This document shows, in pieces, positions 34,285 to 43,897 of a stretch of DNA of 64,000 nucleotides. Under the pieces are notes generated by a model. That model was not told the origin of the DNA. It saw only the letters and a program-made list of their open reading frames with translations, and did not search any database. Position numbers and translations under genes: made by a program. The stretch is from Adenophora triphylla var. japonica. Its lineage: Eukaryota > Streptophyta > Magnoliopsida > Asterales > Campanulaceae. The DNA lies in NCBI GenBank assembly GCA_022495995.1, contig JAFEMH010000991.1:372001-436000 (forward strand). The letters run 5' to 3'. Position 1 is the stretch's first letter; every line of letters starts with the position of its first letter.

Positions 34285-34466
34285 CTTATTAATCTCTCTC
34301 ACTTTGTGTACTTTTTATTAAAATATCATATTTTTTAATTTACGCGTAAACAGTAAGTACCTTTGCAATTACTAGCTTATTAATCTCTCTCACTTTGTGT
34401 ACTTTTTATTAAAATATCATATTTCTTAATTCACGTGTAAACAGTAAATACCTGTGCAATTACTAG
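34285..34466. repeat. 91-bp tandem duplication
   Basis: Two copies, 34285-34375 and 34376-34466, starting CTTATTAATCTCTCTCACTT. The second is followed directly by GGGGCGGAGGGAGTA, a Stowaway-type end without a visible partner. Confidence 0.75.
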
Positions 34467-34855
34467 CGGGGCGGAGGGAGTATAGATTTACTTATTTTAT
34501 TTTGGAAGCTGGACTACTCTTTTCTTTTTTATTTACGTAGGAGTATTTTTTATGATTAGCCTAAATTATTGCTGTATTACTTTTACAGTTAATAATTTTA
34601 GTGATGATTACTTCTTCGTTTACCCATCCTCATAAAATATTGCTTATAATATTCAGGTTATTTAGGACCAATAAATATAAGTATAATGATATGAACTATG
34701 AGATTAGCCTATAAAGCACTTCTAATTATTATATATGTATGGTGTATAGTTTACCAAAGTTTACAACAAATTTTTCTGAAATCTACATTTAATAAGGTAA
34801 AGAGAAAAAAGAAATTTACATATTTAGGAACGGAATAGTGAAACTTTGGTACAAA

Positions 34856-34895
34856 TCATATATAATATATATAGCAAAACTATTTAGGATTACAC
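34856..34895 (+). repeat. Internal extra copy of Helitron 5' end (short)
   Basis: TCATATATAATATATATAGC and AAAACTATTTAGG preceded by A, matching 31824 and 35185 for about 35 bp before diverging. Confidence 0.6.
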
Positions 34896-35184
34896 GTAAT
34901 TGAATAATTCAAACTCTTTAGGTGATAATTGTGGAGATATAATTATTAGTAATTTTCAAAATTTAAAATAATTAGTAATTTTTGAAATTAAAAATATATA
35001 CCAGACTAAATTTCAATTTAACCATAAATTTCAATTTAAAATAATTAGTAGTTTTCGAAATTTAAAAGACATGCCATAATAAATTTCAATTTAACCATAA
35101 ATTTCGTATACAGTTTCTAGAAATCAATAGAAATTCGAAATTTAAAATAATTAGTAATTTTCAAAAATTTAAAATAATTAGTAA

Positions 35185-35290
35185 TCATATATAATATATA
35201 TAGCAAAACTATTTAGAGGCTCCAGAAAAGGCCACGTCAAAGGCCACGTCAGCAATTCAATTTCCAACTCATTTTTATTCCAAGTAAGAC
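35185..35290 (+). repeat. Second full Helitron 5' terminus inside the element
   Basis: TC at 35185 preceded by A. The following 100 bp (ACTATTTAGAGGCTCCAGAA, GGCCACGTCAAAGGCCACGT, CCAACTCATTTTTATTCC) match the outer 5' end. The segment 35185-40112 (4928 bp) by itself has a Helitron 5' end, RPA-like exons, helicase remnant and 3' hairpin. Confidence 0.75.
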
Positions 35291-35565
35291 TTGATTAAGG
35301 GCATTATTGTAATATTATTAGTTAAAGTTAATTTGCAATTTAAAATAAAAATTCCCTCTTAATTAGAAGTTGATTGATTTAATCAGTTTTGAAATTTTGA
35401 AAACTAATGGTTACCTAAATTTAAGCACAATTTTTGAATAATTCAAACTCTTTAGGTGATAATTGTGGAGATATAATTATTAGTAATTTTTGAAATTTAA
35501 AATAATTAGTAATTTTTGAAATCATATATAATAACCATAATTAGTGCCCTAAAAGAATATTGTTC

Positions 35566-35625
35566 CTTGTAGGAGGACCAACTGCCAGAAGTTTTTTTGA
35601 AATTTGTTTAGAAGGCAATGTTTGC
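35566..35625 (+). pseudogene. Duplicate of an RPA-like exon start
   Basis: TTCCTTGTAG|GAGGACCAACTGCC and about 50 bp more repeat the acceptor and start of the exon at 37359. The copy breaks off after GGCAATGTTTG. Confidence 0.75.
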
Positions 35626-36758
35626 AGCCATATTCTGGATATTAACCACTAATTAGTGCCCTAAAAGAATCCTAGATTACAAACAAAGATACCCCTCTCC
35701 CCAAAGTAACTTGGCAAAAGCATCCGATTATTTCACTTAAATTTATGGCCGCAAAAACTAGAATTCCAGCCGACTTATCTTGACAGAAGACACAGAGTTC
35801 CATATCATACTCAAAACCCTAATTTCCAACCCTTAAAGAAGCACCCTTGGAAATTAAAAGGGTCAAACCCCACAAATATTAGCTATCCAAGAAGGTAAAT
35901 TATTGCAGGAAATCAAAAAAATAAACATTCTTTCCAAACAAATTCACAGCCCAGGCTCTAGATTTATGAACGCCAGGATTAGCTTCTAGAAGAACCCTGA
36001 GTTTGAAAGCCCACAAAAACAACTCATATGTGTCAAAACCAAACAGGCACCACCTGTTGAGCGATAGAAAGAGTAAAGAGCTTCAAAATCTGATTTGAAT
36101 ATCTAAGGGAACTTTGACAAAATTGACATTTATGTAATTTTAGTAGAATGTTTACATTACTATCCTTAATAACAACGCTATATGACATTATGCTTGTAAG
36201 TGTATATTATGATGTGATGATTGACAAGAGAGCATTTAGAAAGTTCATCATAAAATGGATTCGTTACAATCAAGTCCGGTTGTAGTGGGATGGAGGGAGT
36301 ATTTTTTTAAAGTACATTAATTGATTTGGAGTGGAAAACCATAACAATCGATGTGTGCCAACAGGATACTGTTGCATATACATCATATAAATAAGATCCT
36401 TTTTATCTTAAATGAAGTATGGAATATGATCCCTGAAGCGTTTTCAAAACGTATATGACACCAGGGTATCCAGGTAAATTCTTGGTAAGTTAAAGTTTTG
36501 AATGGGAGGGAAGGTCAGGAAATGCATTGGAACTTGACCGAGATACATCCGGTCATAATATTTCAGAGTAGTCAGGCTCATGTTAAATACCCAGTGGATG
36601 TCCTCCTAAAAGTACTGGTTCCTAGACAGATATATTTTCTTTTTAAATACTAACCAACACATTTCAGCATTACTTAATCACATAGGTTAGATAAACAAAA
36701 ATGCATCAAAAATTGACGAATAATCTATGAGAAATGGCAGCTGGCAGAATATTTGTAC

Positions 36759-36872
36759 CTATGAAGATTACAAAACCCTTTAGTGTTTGTCTTCTTATAA
36801 CAGTGAGCAGCATCAGCATAAGCGTTAGCAACTTCATGATTGCTGTCCAACCGTAAACAGGAAGCAAAATGT
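36759..36872 (-). pseudogene. Captured alpha-SNAP exon
   Basis: On the minus strand, an acceptor TATTTCAG is followed by 114 nt reading [20 protein letters not shown] and [11 protein letters not shown], then AG|GTACAAA as donor. This resembles the TPR-like repeat of plant alpha-SNAP (consensus D.KH..ANAY.EAA.CYKK), the adaptor that brings NSF to SNARE complexes. The exon is opposite in orientation to the IST1, RPA and helicase pieces. Only one exon is visible. Confidence 0.6.
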
Positions 36873-37147
36873 CTGAAATAGGCTTCAAGTAAATGATGAT
36901 TTAGAGCTAAATATGTGTCATATATATAATCAAATAAGAAACATAAGGTGCTATGAACATTAGTGGATAGAGGTATGGTTTTTTTTACTGATTTCAAGGA
37001 TTTAAAAATCTTATAACCCGATAAAATTTCACACATATGGAGAAAAGCGATTACTTTTTTTTTAAAGACAAATCAAGAAGATATAAAATTTCTCATTTCA
37101 TTCGTACTATTTCATTCGTACTATTAATTGATTTTTTTTATTTACAG

Positions 37148-38018
37148 GTTCAAAATCAGAATATTGGTCACCGATATGAATGATATCAGTAGTGAAGCAG
37201 AGACTCACTTTATGTTGTTTGATGGTTGTGCATCTTCCTTGCTTGGAATGTCCGCTGCGGTAGCTCTTGCTGATGTTTCAGAGGTACTTAATTCATTTTG
37301 TCATTTTTATAGAATCTGCTAATAATATTTCATATAATAAAAATATTGTTCCTTGTAGGAGGACCAACTACCAGAAGCTTTTCGAAATTTGTTTGGAAGG
37401 CAATGTTTGTTCAGAGTTGAGGTAGACCAAAGAACTAAAGATACCCCTGACGAGAAACGAAGTTTTACAGTGAAGCGAGTAACATAGGATACCAACATCA
37501 TGACGCAATTCTTATCACTCATAAACTCCGATGTAAGTATAAACCACATCACATTAGCTATCTATATTATGTTATATATTTGACTTTTAATTGTTATAAG
37601 TTGCAGGATGTGGATTCCAAACCGAATCATGGAGATGAAAATATGTCCAGCTTGAACGGTAATAACGAGGTAAATTCCTAAGGATCTGTTATTTATCTTC
37701 TACTGCACTTTTTTTTATTTGAGTTTCGTTACAATAAAAAATGAATCATTCTTGAGTTGACTGATAATATATGTGCAATTGAATCGACATCTAAGTTTTA
37801 CATAATCTTCATTATTATTTAGATTGTACATGCTGTTTAACTATTTTATTTAACTTTATTTTTATGTAGGATACGCCCTTGGAATCTATGGGTGACAGTT
37901 CTTCAACATCCATAACTCCAAGGAAGCGTTTGTTGAACAACATATCCAATGATGAGGAGGTTCAACTATCCGTTACTAAGGTAATTAAGCACATCAAGCA
38001 TGAGAAATTAGATAAGTA
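37148..38018 (+). pseudogene. RPA-like OB-fold gene, C-terminal exons
   Basis: Exons: 37148-37283 (FKIRILVTD through FMLFDGCASSLLGMSAAVAL), 37359 to about 37530 (EDQLPEAFRNLFGRQCLFRV then VEVDQRTKDTPDEKRSFTVK), 37608-37670, and 37870-38018 (TPLESMGDSSSTSITPRKRL to VIKHIKHEKLDK with stop). The pattern matches the C-terminal OB-fold of RPA1-like proteins, which bind single-stranded DNA; plant Helitrons often carry such genes. A TAG after KRVT (37484-37486) interrupts the second exon, and the upstream DNA-binding exons and zinc ribbon are absent. Confidence 0.7.
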
Positions 38019-39190
38019 GGCAAAGAAGAAGGAGAGATTAACATTTTATTTCAAACATTTGATTATATGTTTTACAATTGAGCAAGATGTATTGGTTTAA
38101 TAACCCTTACAGTATTTGCTATTTCTTACCCGATTGACATTGTTGTGGGTAGCTTTAGTGGAATTGTTGGACAAAATTTTATTTGGTAGACTTTAATTTC
38201 ATTGATATTTTTTTTATTTCTGCTTATTCTGAAATAAAAATGTGAACTTTATTAGTTTTCAAATATGTACAATTTTGATGTTCTTATTTAGTACTTTGTG
38301 ATTTATACTTTGATGATCAGACTCGACATATTTCCATAGTCTAACCGTGTAGACTAAGGACGCGACACTGGTGCCGACACGGGATATGCGTCGGATTCGC
38401 CAGGTTGAAAACGGACTCAGCAGTTTTCATATTTGTTTGATTGAAATCAATTTTTTCATCATCCCCCCTTATAAATCTAATGTATTGTGTCGATTAAATA
38501 AAGGAGGAGGAAGAAAAGAATCTGAATTTAGAAAGCTCTGTTTGTTTCGACCTAAGTAGAACGACATCTCGCCTTGGTGTTGTAGATCTGAGATGGTCGC
38601 CGATTGCTCGATTGTTGAGTTTGCCGTTGTTGATAAGTGAATGTATTTGAAGTTGTCGGTCGGTTAAGGTCGCTGGTAGTCGATTGGTGAAGGTCGTTGC
38701 TCGAAAGAGCCAAGATAGAGAGAAAGTGAAGAGGCCCCATGAAACACAGAAGAGAGAGAAACCGAAGAGGGCAAGAGGAGAGAGAAAGACAAATGTTGTG
38801 GGTTTCCTTGGATTGGGACGTGGAAGTGGGATACAACTATTAAGATAAGAGCATGTTTATTGTTTCACCACACACTAAGCAAACGAACTGATATGTGAAT
38901 AAAATTTTGCTCACACTAGCTTAGTTTCTGTAGTAGTGAATTAATTTTTTGTTCACCTATGCTATTTTTAGTTGCAATTTGATATTATAAAATTAATAAT
39001 ACACATTATTAAAATATTATTTTTTATTAACCTGTTATTATAAAATAAAATCAGAAATTTGAAATTTGAAATCAGAATATTTAAATTTGAAATTCGAAAT
39101 TCGAAATCTAAATATATTGAAAATACAAATTGGCTCTTTTTGTTACCTTAGTAATGTCGGACATAAAACTATACACTATCTCAAGTATCA
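38019..39190. other. Helitron interior without recognised genes
   Basis: AT-rich. It includes a GC-richer stretch (38340-38420) and a run of short ORFs on both strands (38552-38836) with no family match. Nothing that I can call. Confidence 0.35.
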
Positions 39191-39663
39191 ATCATCAAAT
39201 TTTCCTCAATTAGGTACCAGAATGATTGTCACTCAATTAGGTAAATACAATAATTTTTTATTTTTTATATACATATAATTTAATACTTAATTTTGTTACA
39301 TATATGTAGGTAAGCACGTAGTCGAAGCCAAGATGCTTTCGGGAAAGAATGCTGGCATGAAGGTGCTTATTCCTAGAATGATAATGTCTCCGTCAGATGT
39401 GACAAAATTTTCAGTAAGATTCCAAAGAAGGCAATTTTCACTTGCCGTTTCTTTTGCTATGACAATCAACAAGAGTCGGGAACAATCTCTTTCCCATGTA
39501 GGACTATATCTTTCACAACCCGTTTTCAGTCACGGACAACATTATGTAGCATTTTCCAGTAACCAGCAAGAGAGGACTTAAAGTTATTATTTGTGATTCA
39601 GATGCTCAAACATATGACAAGACGCTGAATGTAGTCTACAAGAAAGTTTTCGACAGACTCTGA
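39191..39663 (+). pseudogene. Helitron Pif1-type helicase, C-terminal end
   Basis: Exon end GTRMIVTQL (to 39240), an intron of about 70 bp, and then from 39310 GKHVVEAKMLSGKNAGMKVL, FQRRQFSLAVSFAMTINKSR, HVGLYLSQPVFSHGQHYVAF and, after a one-base deletion near 39556, VTSKRGLKVIICDSDAQTYD to stop TGA 39661-39663. These are the last helicase motifs of Rep-Hel proteins of plant Helitrons (the 5'-3' helicase that unwinds donor DNA). The Walker motifs and Rep domain are gone. Confidence 0.85.
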
Positions 39664-40083
39664 GAATTTATGTCGCACAGTTTGTGGTTAAACAAAAGTA
39701 TTGCAATTTCTTATTATTTTCTTTGTTTTTATTTTGTTTTTCTTTAAATTTATAGGAGATGGAAGAGATTATGTTGACACTTAGGCACACACTATTAAAC
39801 TCACGCTATTGTAACCATATCTATTCATCTTCCAAAGTTGTAACACTAAAATCTTAATAATGTTTTTTGGTTAGGCAGGGACCTAACCTCCCGTGATTTT
39901 GTGCCGGCGAGATAGTTGTCTCAAGGGCTTTCCACGTTACATCATGTGTCAACATCTTTTTTCTGTATTAATTATACTCCTAATATCTGCTACATTGATT
40001 ATCAATTTTGATTTATATTGTTACTTAAAAATCAATTAAAACACATAAATAATTATTTACTTAATCAAAAAAAAAATTATTCA

Positions 40084-40112
40084 CCGTCGGGTACCGACGG
40101 GTTACTGACTAG
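40084..40112 (+). other. Helitron 3' terminus: hairpin and CTAG
   Basis: CCGTCGG-GTA-CCGACGG (40084-40100), then GTTACTGA and CTAG (40109-40112), then T. Standard 3' transposition signal. Confidence 0.9.
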
Positions 40113-40235
40113 TATTATTAATGGTGAATCAATAGAAATTTTTAGAATTTCATGAACATAATTAAATTGTCATATATTTGTGGTCAAAGTTCAACAAAAA
40201 AGTCAAATCGGACAAACATTTTGGGACGGAGAGAG
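40113..40235. mobile_element. Right arm of the split Stowaway MITE
   Basis: Ends TTGGGACGGAGAGAG with TA at 40236-40237. Inverted complement of 31714-31823 as described there. Confidence 0.85.
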
Positions 40236-40237
40236 TA

Positions 40238-40429
40238 TCTATAGTATAAATGGGAACTCTCCTTCCTACAGTACAATGAACAGTTTCTTAAGCCAAATTT
40301 CTCATTTTGCCCTCACTAAGTTGTCTCTTTTCCATTTTGCCCTTAAAAAAAATATTATTTTTTTAAATTATAATTTATTTTTTTTAATTTAAAAAAAAAC
40401 ATGTGTCCTTGAACACGGGCTTGCTCTAG
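40238..40429 (+). mobile_element. 192-bp non-autonomous Helitron
   Basis: Starts TCTATAGTATAAATGGGAAC after A (40237) and ends CACGGGCTTGCTCTAG before T (40430), with a GTGT/ACAC hairpin (about 40403-40415) upstream of the end. Such ends are common in small plant Helitrons. It is inserted exactly at the TA target duplication of the split MITE. Confidence 0.8.
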
Positions 40430-41137
40430 TATATATACATATATCAAATATATACGGTGTGACCCCCACAAAATATCAATTATACCCTTACTCCCACTAT
40501 ATATCTATAACCCTCCACACTTGGTGAATGTATGTCATACATCTACTCTCTCTCTCTACAATACTCTCACTAGAGAGCTCTCATATACATTTACTCTCGT
40601 AAACACATACTTACTCTTAAACCCGAAGGTTATAGCGGGACAACCCCTCGCACTCCTAACGGTGCTATTTTGCAGATCTTGGCCGAGATGCGACGTATTT
40701 TCAGCGACCATTGCCACCCCTATACGGGCCGATTTTCATGGCGTCATCAGAAGAAAAGTTGAAAATTATAAATTTTTTCAAGTATGAAAATAATTGTTGT
40801 TATAAAATCCTAAAATTATTATTGATGGATAATTTCTTTTTCCAGAGTGTCTTTCCAATAAAATTCATTGGCACATGTAAATTCTTCGTCAAATATCTAA
40901 CGAAATTGTTGACTAGCCCCTTAGCTTGATAAAAAAAAATGAAAGTTTAGGCCTTAAAGTGACAAAAATAAAATCAAAGGCCCCCAAATGATGCATCATT
41001 CGTGCGGACCTCATTGCAACAGATCAAACGGACTACGAACCAAACGAATTTTTTGATCTGCGGGCAAAAGGTCGGTTTGTGCGGACCTCCTTGATTCAGG
41101 CCTGTTCCATGTACGAAATGGGCCAAACAAATAACGG
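40430..41137. other. Intergenic stretch left of the hAT element
   Basis: About 700 bp with AT-rich start, CTCTCTCTCTCTA (40544-40556) and CGGACC repeats near 41014-41093. No gene recognised. Confidence 0.4.
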
Positions 41138-41282
41138 CAGGGGCGGAGCCAGGGGGGGCATGGGGGGCACTTGCCCCCCCCCCCAGCGGCGGAAGTGCAG
41201 TGGATTTTTTTTTTTTGCCCCCCCCCCATATTTTTTGTTATATATGTATATATATAATTAACTTCAACATTAACACCAGTGA

Positions 41283-41354
41283 GTGATGTGGTTCAGCGGT
41301 AGATTTAAGATCTTCTGCACATAAGTGTGCGTGGGTTCGAACCCCACAGCCAGC
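41283..41354 (+). repeat. tRNA-like SINE head inside the hAT element
   Basis: TGGTTCAGCGGTAGA (A-box-like) and GGGTTCGAACCCC (B box) are spaced as in tRNA-derived SINEs. The 5' and 3' acceptor arms do not pair as a normal tRNA, and a T run follows, so I call it a SINE remnant and not a functional tRNA. Confidence 0.55.
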
Positions 41355-41439
41355 ATTTAGGATGTTATGTTTTTTTTTTTACACTTTCAGGTAATTATGT
41401 GCACTATATGCATTGTTTTGCAACAATTTTAAGCAATTA

Positions 41440-41582
41440 CTCCCTCAGTCCCCGTAATATATATTATTACATTTGACTTGTCATATTTTTATAAATTTGC
41501 TTTATTTATTTAAAAATGCTATATTTAATTTGTAACGTATCAAAAGAAAAAATACAAACATCTTATTACGGAATGAAGGGAG
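41440..41582. mobile_element. Stowaway MITE nested in the hAT element
   Basis: CTCCCTCAGTCCCCGTAATA ... TATTACGGAATGAAGGGAG with TA on both sides (41438-41439, 41583-41584). 143 bp. Confidence 0.75.
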
Positions 41583-42122
41583 TATATGAGCACATAAATA
41601 TATAATCATGTACTTCCAGATGCTAATGGTTTGTACGAGTAATATATTTTAATAAATTGTTTGCGTTAAATACTTCAACATTATTTCAATCGTTCTTTGA
41701 ATTATTTACTTTTATCATTTTTGTTAACTTTCTTAATTCTTTACATTTTTAACTAAAATACATTGTATTTCATGGATCCGACCCATTTTTTACTTGTCCG
41801 ACCCGAAAATTTTTTTTCGGGGGCGCTGCCCCCAAACCCCCGTGTAATCTTGCCCCCCCCTCCGAACATTCCTGGCTCCGCCCCTGAATAACGGGCCACG
41901 AGCTGAATGACACACGGGCCAAACGAACGACGGGCCACGGACCGGGCGGGCGGGCGCGGCCCAAATGAAATGCGTGATATTTGCTTATTTAAGCACGGAA
42001 TTTTCCTGAATAAACAAAATCTTAAAAAGTGGGTTAAATTCATCGCCTAAGCAAAGTAGGCCCCACATAAGTCAACTATATTGAGATCCTTCTGTTCTCA
42101 ACCAAACATGTGGCATACACAT

Positions 42123-42168
42123 GCCACGTCACCTTCGTTATATTCCCAGGTGCTTCCACTATAAAAAA
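42123..42168 (+). promoter_or_regulatory. Core promoter of NHL gene
   Basis: TATAAAAAA at 42160-42168, about 56 bp upstream of ATG 42224. A GCCACGTCACC motif (ACGT core, bZIP-type) lies at 42123-42133. The A-rich 5' leader has no upstream ATG. Confidence 0.6.
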
Positions 42169-42223
42169 TAAACAAATAAAATAAACAAAAATTATCACTC
42201 ACCACAACAACAGCCCAGTCCAC

Positions 42224-43024
42224 ATGGCCTCCCCCTCCGGCACCGCCTCTACCAGCACCCCCGCTGCCGTCGCCGCTGACGCCAACGACGACCGCAACAA
42301 AACGGTTACCGGTTACCCAGTTCAATCTCGCATCGTCACTGGTTACCCCCACATTCCCCCACCAGAAGGTGTCGGCCGCGCCACAACCATTACCGCCACC
42401 TTTTACACCGTGCACGATACCCACCACCAGTCAGCACACCAGTCACCGCTCACTCCGTTACTATACCGCGTGATCTACGCCGTTTGCACCGCCGGCCTTC
42501 TCATGATTTCCGGCTTCCTCATCTTCTGGATCCTCCTCCGGCCCCATTTCCCCGAATTCCAAATCACCTCCGCCTCCATTTCCGCCCTCAACGCCACCTC
42601 TCCCACCTCTCCCTTCGCCAATTGGAACCTCTCGATTCTGGTTAAAAACCCTAATCGGAAGCTTACAATCTCGTACGACCGCCTCCAAGCTGTCGTAGCC
42701 TACGACAATTACCTCCTCTCGCAAGCTGAATTACCACCATTTCGCCAATTGAAATCTAACCAAACTCAAGTCGGAGCCGAGCTGGCCATAACTGAGGCCA
42801 ATGTAGGGCAGAGTCTTGTAGGGGAGATCTTGAGTTGGAAGGCTCGTGGGACGGTAGAATTTGGGGTTAGATTGATTGCATGGGTAAGATTTAGAACTGG
42901 GTATTGGTGGTTTAGGAGCCATTTAATGGTGGTTTATTGTCCAGGTTTATATCTCAGGTTTTCGCCGGCGAATCCGAACGGGGCTTTGTTGAATCCTAAT
43001 AAGCAGTGTCAGATGGCTGTGTGA
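42224..43024 (+). CDS. NDR1/HIN1-like (NHL, LEA_2) membrane protein
   Basis: An uninterrupted 266-codon gene with no intron, as usual for the family. Residues 1-80 are a low-complexity, Ala/Thr/Pro-rich cytosolic part (ends SPLTPLLYR). Residues about 83-105 form one membrane span (VIYAVCTAGLLMISGFLIFW). The LEA_2 domain follows, with NWNLSILVKNPNRKLTISYD near residues 133-152, which contains the family's NPN motif. It ends KQCQMAV. NHL proteins are plasma-membrane-associated relatives of NDR1 and HIN1, often tied to pathogen response, though the role of this member cannot be told from sequence. ATG 42224 is the first in-frame start and follows a good TATA box. Upstream lies the hAT insertion at 41138-41886; downstream, 2 kb of non-coding DNA and a Copia element. 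Confidence 0.9.
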   Translation: MASPSGTASTSTPAAVAADANDDRNKTVTGYPVQSRIVTGYPHIPPPEGVGRATTITATFYTVHDTHHQSAHQSPLTPLLYRVIYAVCTAGLLMISGFLIFWILLRPHFPEFQITSASISALNATSPTSPFANWNLSILVKNPNRKLTISYDRLQAVVAYDNYLLSQAELPPFRQLKSNQTQVGAELAITEANVGQSLVGEILSWKARGTVEFGVRLIAWVRFRTGYWWFRSHLMVVYCPGLYLRFSPANPNGALLNPNKQCQMAV

Positions 43025-43862
43025 AAGATACAATAAATTAAATTAACATAGGAGGAACCTTCCGTTGTAAGACAATTTCAACCCTTTAAAACTTATATAA
43101 AACAAATTCAGATTTTTGGTTAACTTAAATTGTTGATTAAGCTTTCTCGTTATGCTGATAATTCTTTTATTTATTTGATCTTGTAAGTTCTGTTTCTCTT
43201 AATGTTTTCATTTTTTTAAAAAAATTATTTACTGGTGTTCCGATATGTAGCATGCCTTCTGTTGTTGTGATAGATACTTGCAGCTTTATCATGAATACAG
43301 TAGTTTCTTAATCTTGTACCCCAAAAAAAGAGAGATTGTACCAAAAAAAAGTTTTTTAATCGCCACAGCAATTGTTTAATGCCCTTTTCATATTATATGT
43401 TGGTTGATTCTTATCATATCGTGGATAGTTTCTTAATCGCCACGGCAATTGTTTAGTGCCCTTTTCATATTATATGTTGGTTGTTTCTTATCATTCATAT
43501 TATTATCATATCAGTGTCATACAAAGAATGAAATTTAGTGGTAATTGAGGTTCAATGAATGTGTTTTAAGTTGGATTAGTGATGTTATGCTTCACTTCTT
43601 TTAAACCCTCTTCCACCATTGTTGTTATATACCAGGCCATTTGATGCATCTCAAAGAATGTTTCTTGGTTCATTGTTGTTTGTTGCCTTTTAATTTCAGC
43701 ATAAACTTGTATGTGTGAGTTCAAATGAACGTACCTAATTGATTTTCTGATGTGTATATATTCCAGTCATTTGTGTATGATGGAACAAGTTCAGTTGATA
43801 TTCCAGCATAAATTTGTATGTGGATAATTGGGGTGTGATTTTTCGTAATTGTTGCCATTTAT

Positions 43863-43897
<35 letters not shown>

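Larger units (their letters stand above)
31824..40112 (+). mobile_element. Composite Helitron with captured gene fragments
   Basis: The 5' end is TC at 31824 after A. The 3' end is CTAG at 40109-40112 before T, preceded by a perfect 7-bp hairpin CCGTCGG/CCGACGG (40084-40100, loop GTA) eight bases upstream. These are the standard Helitron termini with A-T target. Removing the element joins the two arms of a foldback MITE near its centre, which confirms both borders independently. It contains IST1-like, alpha-SNAP-like and RPA-like exons and the end of a Helitron helicase, but no Rep domain, so it is non-autonomous. Two further copies of the 5' end lie inside (34856, 35185). Confidence 0.9.
41138..41886. 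mobile_element. Non-autonomous hAT element upstream of NHL gene
   Basis: Perfect 16-bp terminal inverted repeats CAGGGGCGGAGCCAGG / CCTGGCTCCGCCCCTG and perfect 8-bp target duplication AATAACGG (41130-41137, 41887-41894). 749 bp, no transposase. It contains a tRNA-like segment (41283-41354) and a Stowaway MITE (41440-41582). Confidence 0.9.

Noticed and set aside
35690..36060. Possible captured coding fragment on the minus strand (KLRVLLEANPGVHKSRAWAV)
   Set aside because: Open for only a short distance and not matched to any family I can name; left uncalled.
38552..38836. 94-codon minus-strand ORF in the Helitron
   Set aside because: Ser/Thr/Gln-rich low complexity, no family match and no splice or promoter context.
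41283..41354. A possible functional tRNA gene
   Set aside because: A and B boxes are present but the acceptor stem does not pair and it lies within a hAT element; a SINE remnant fits better.
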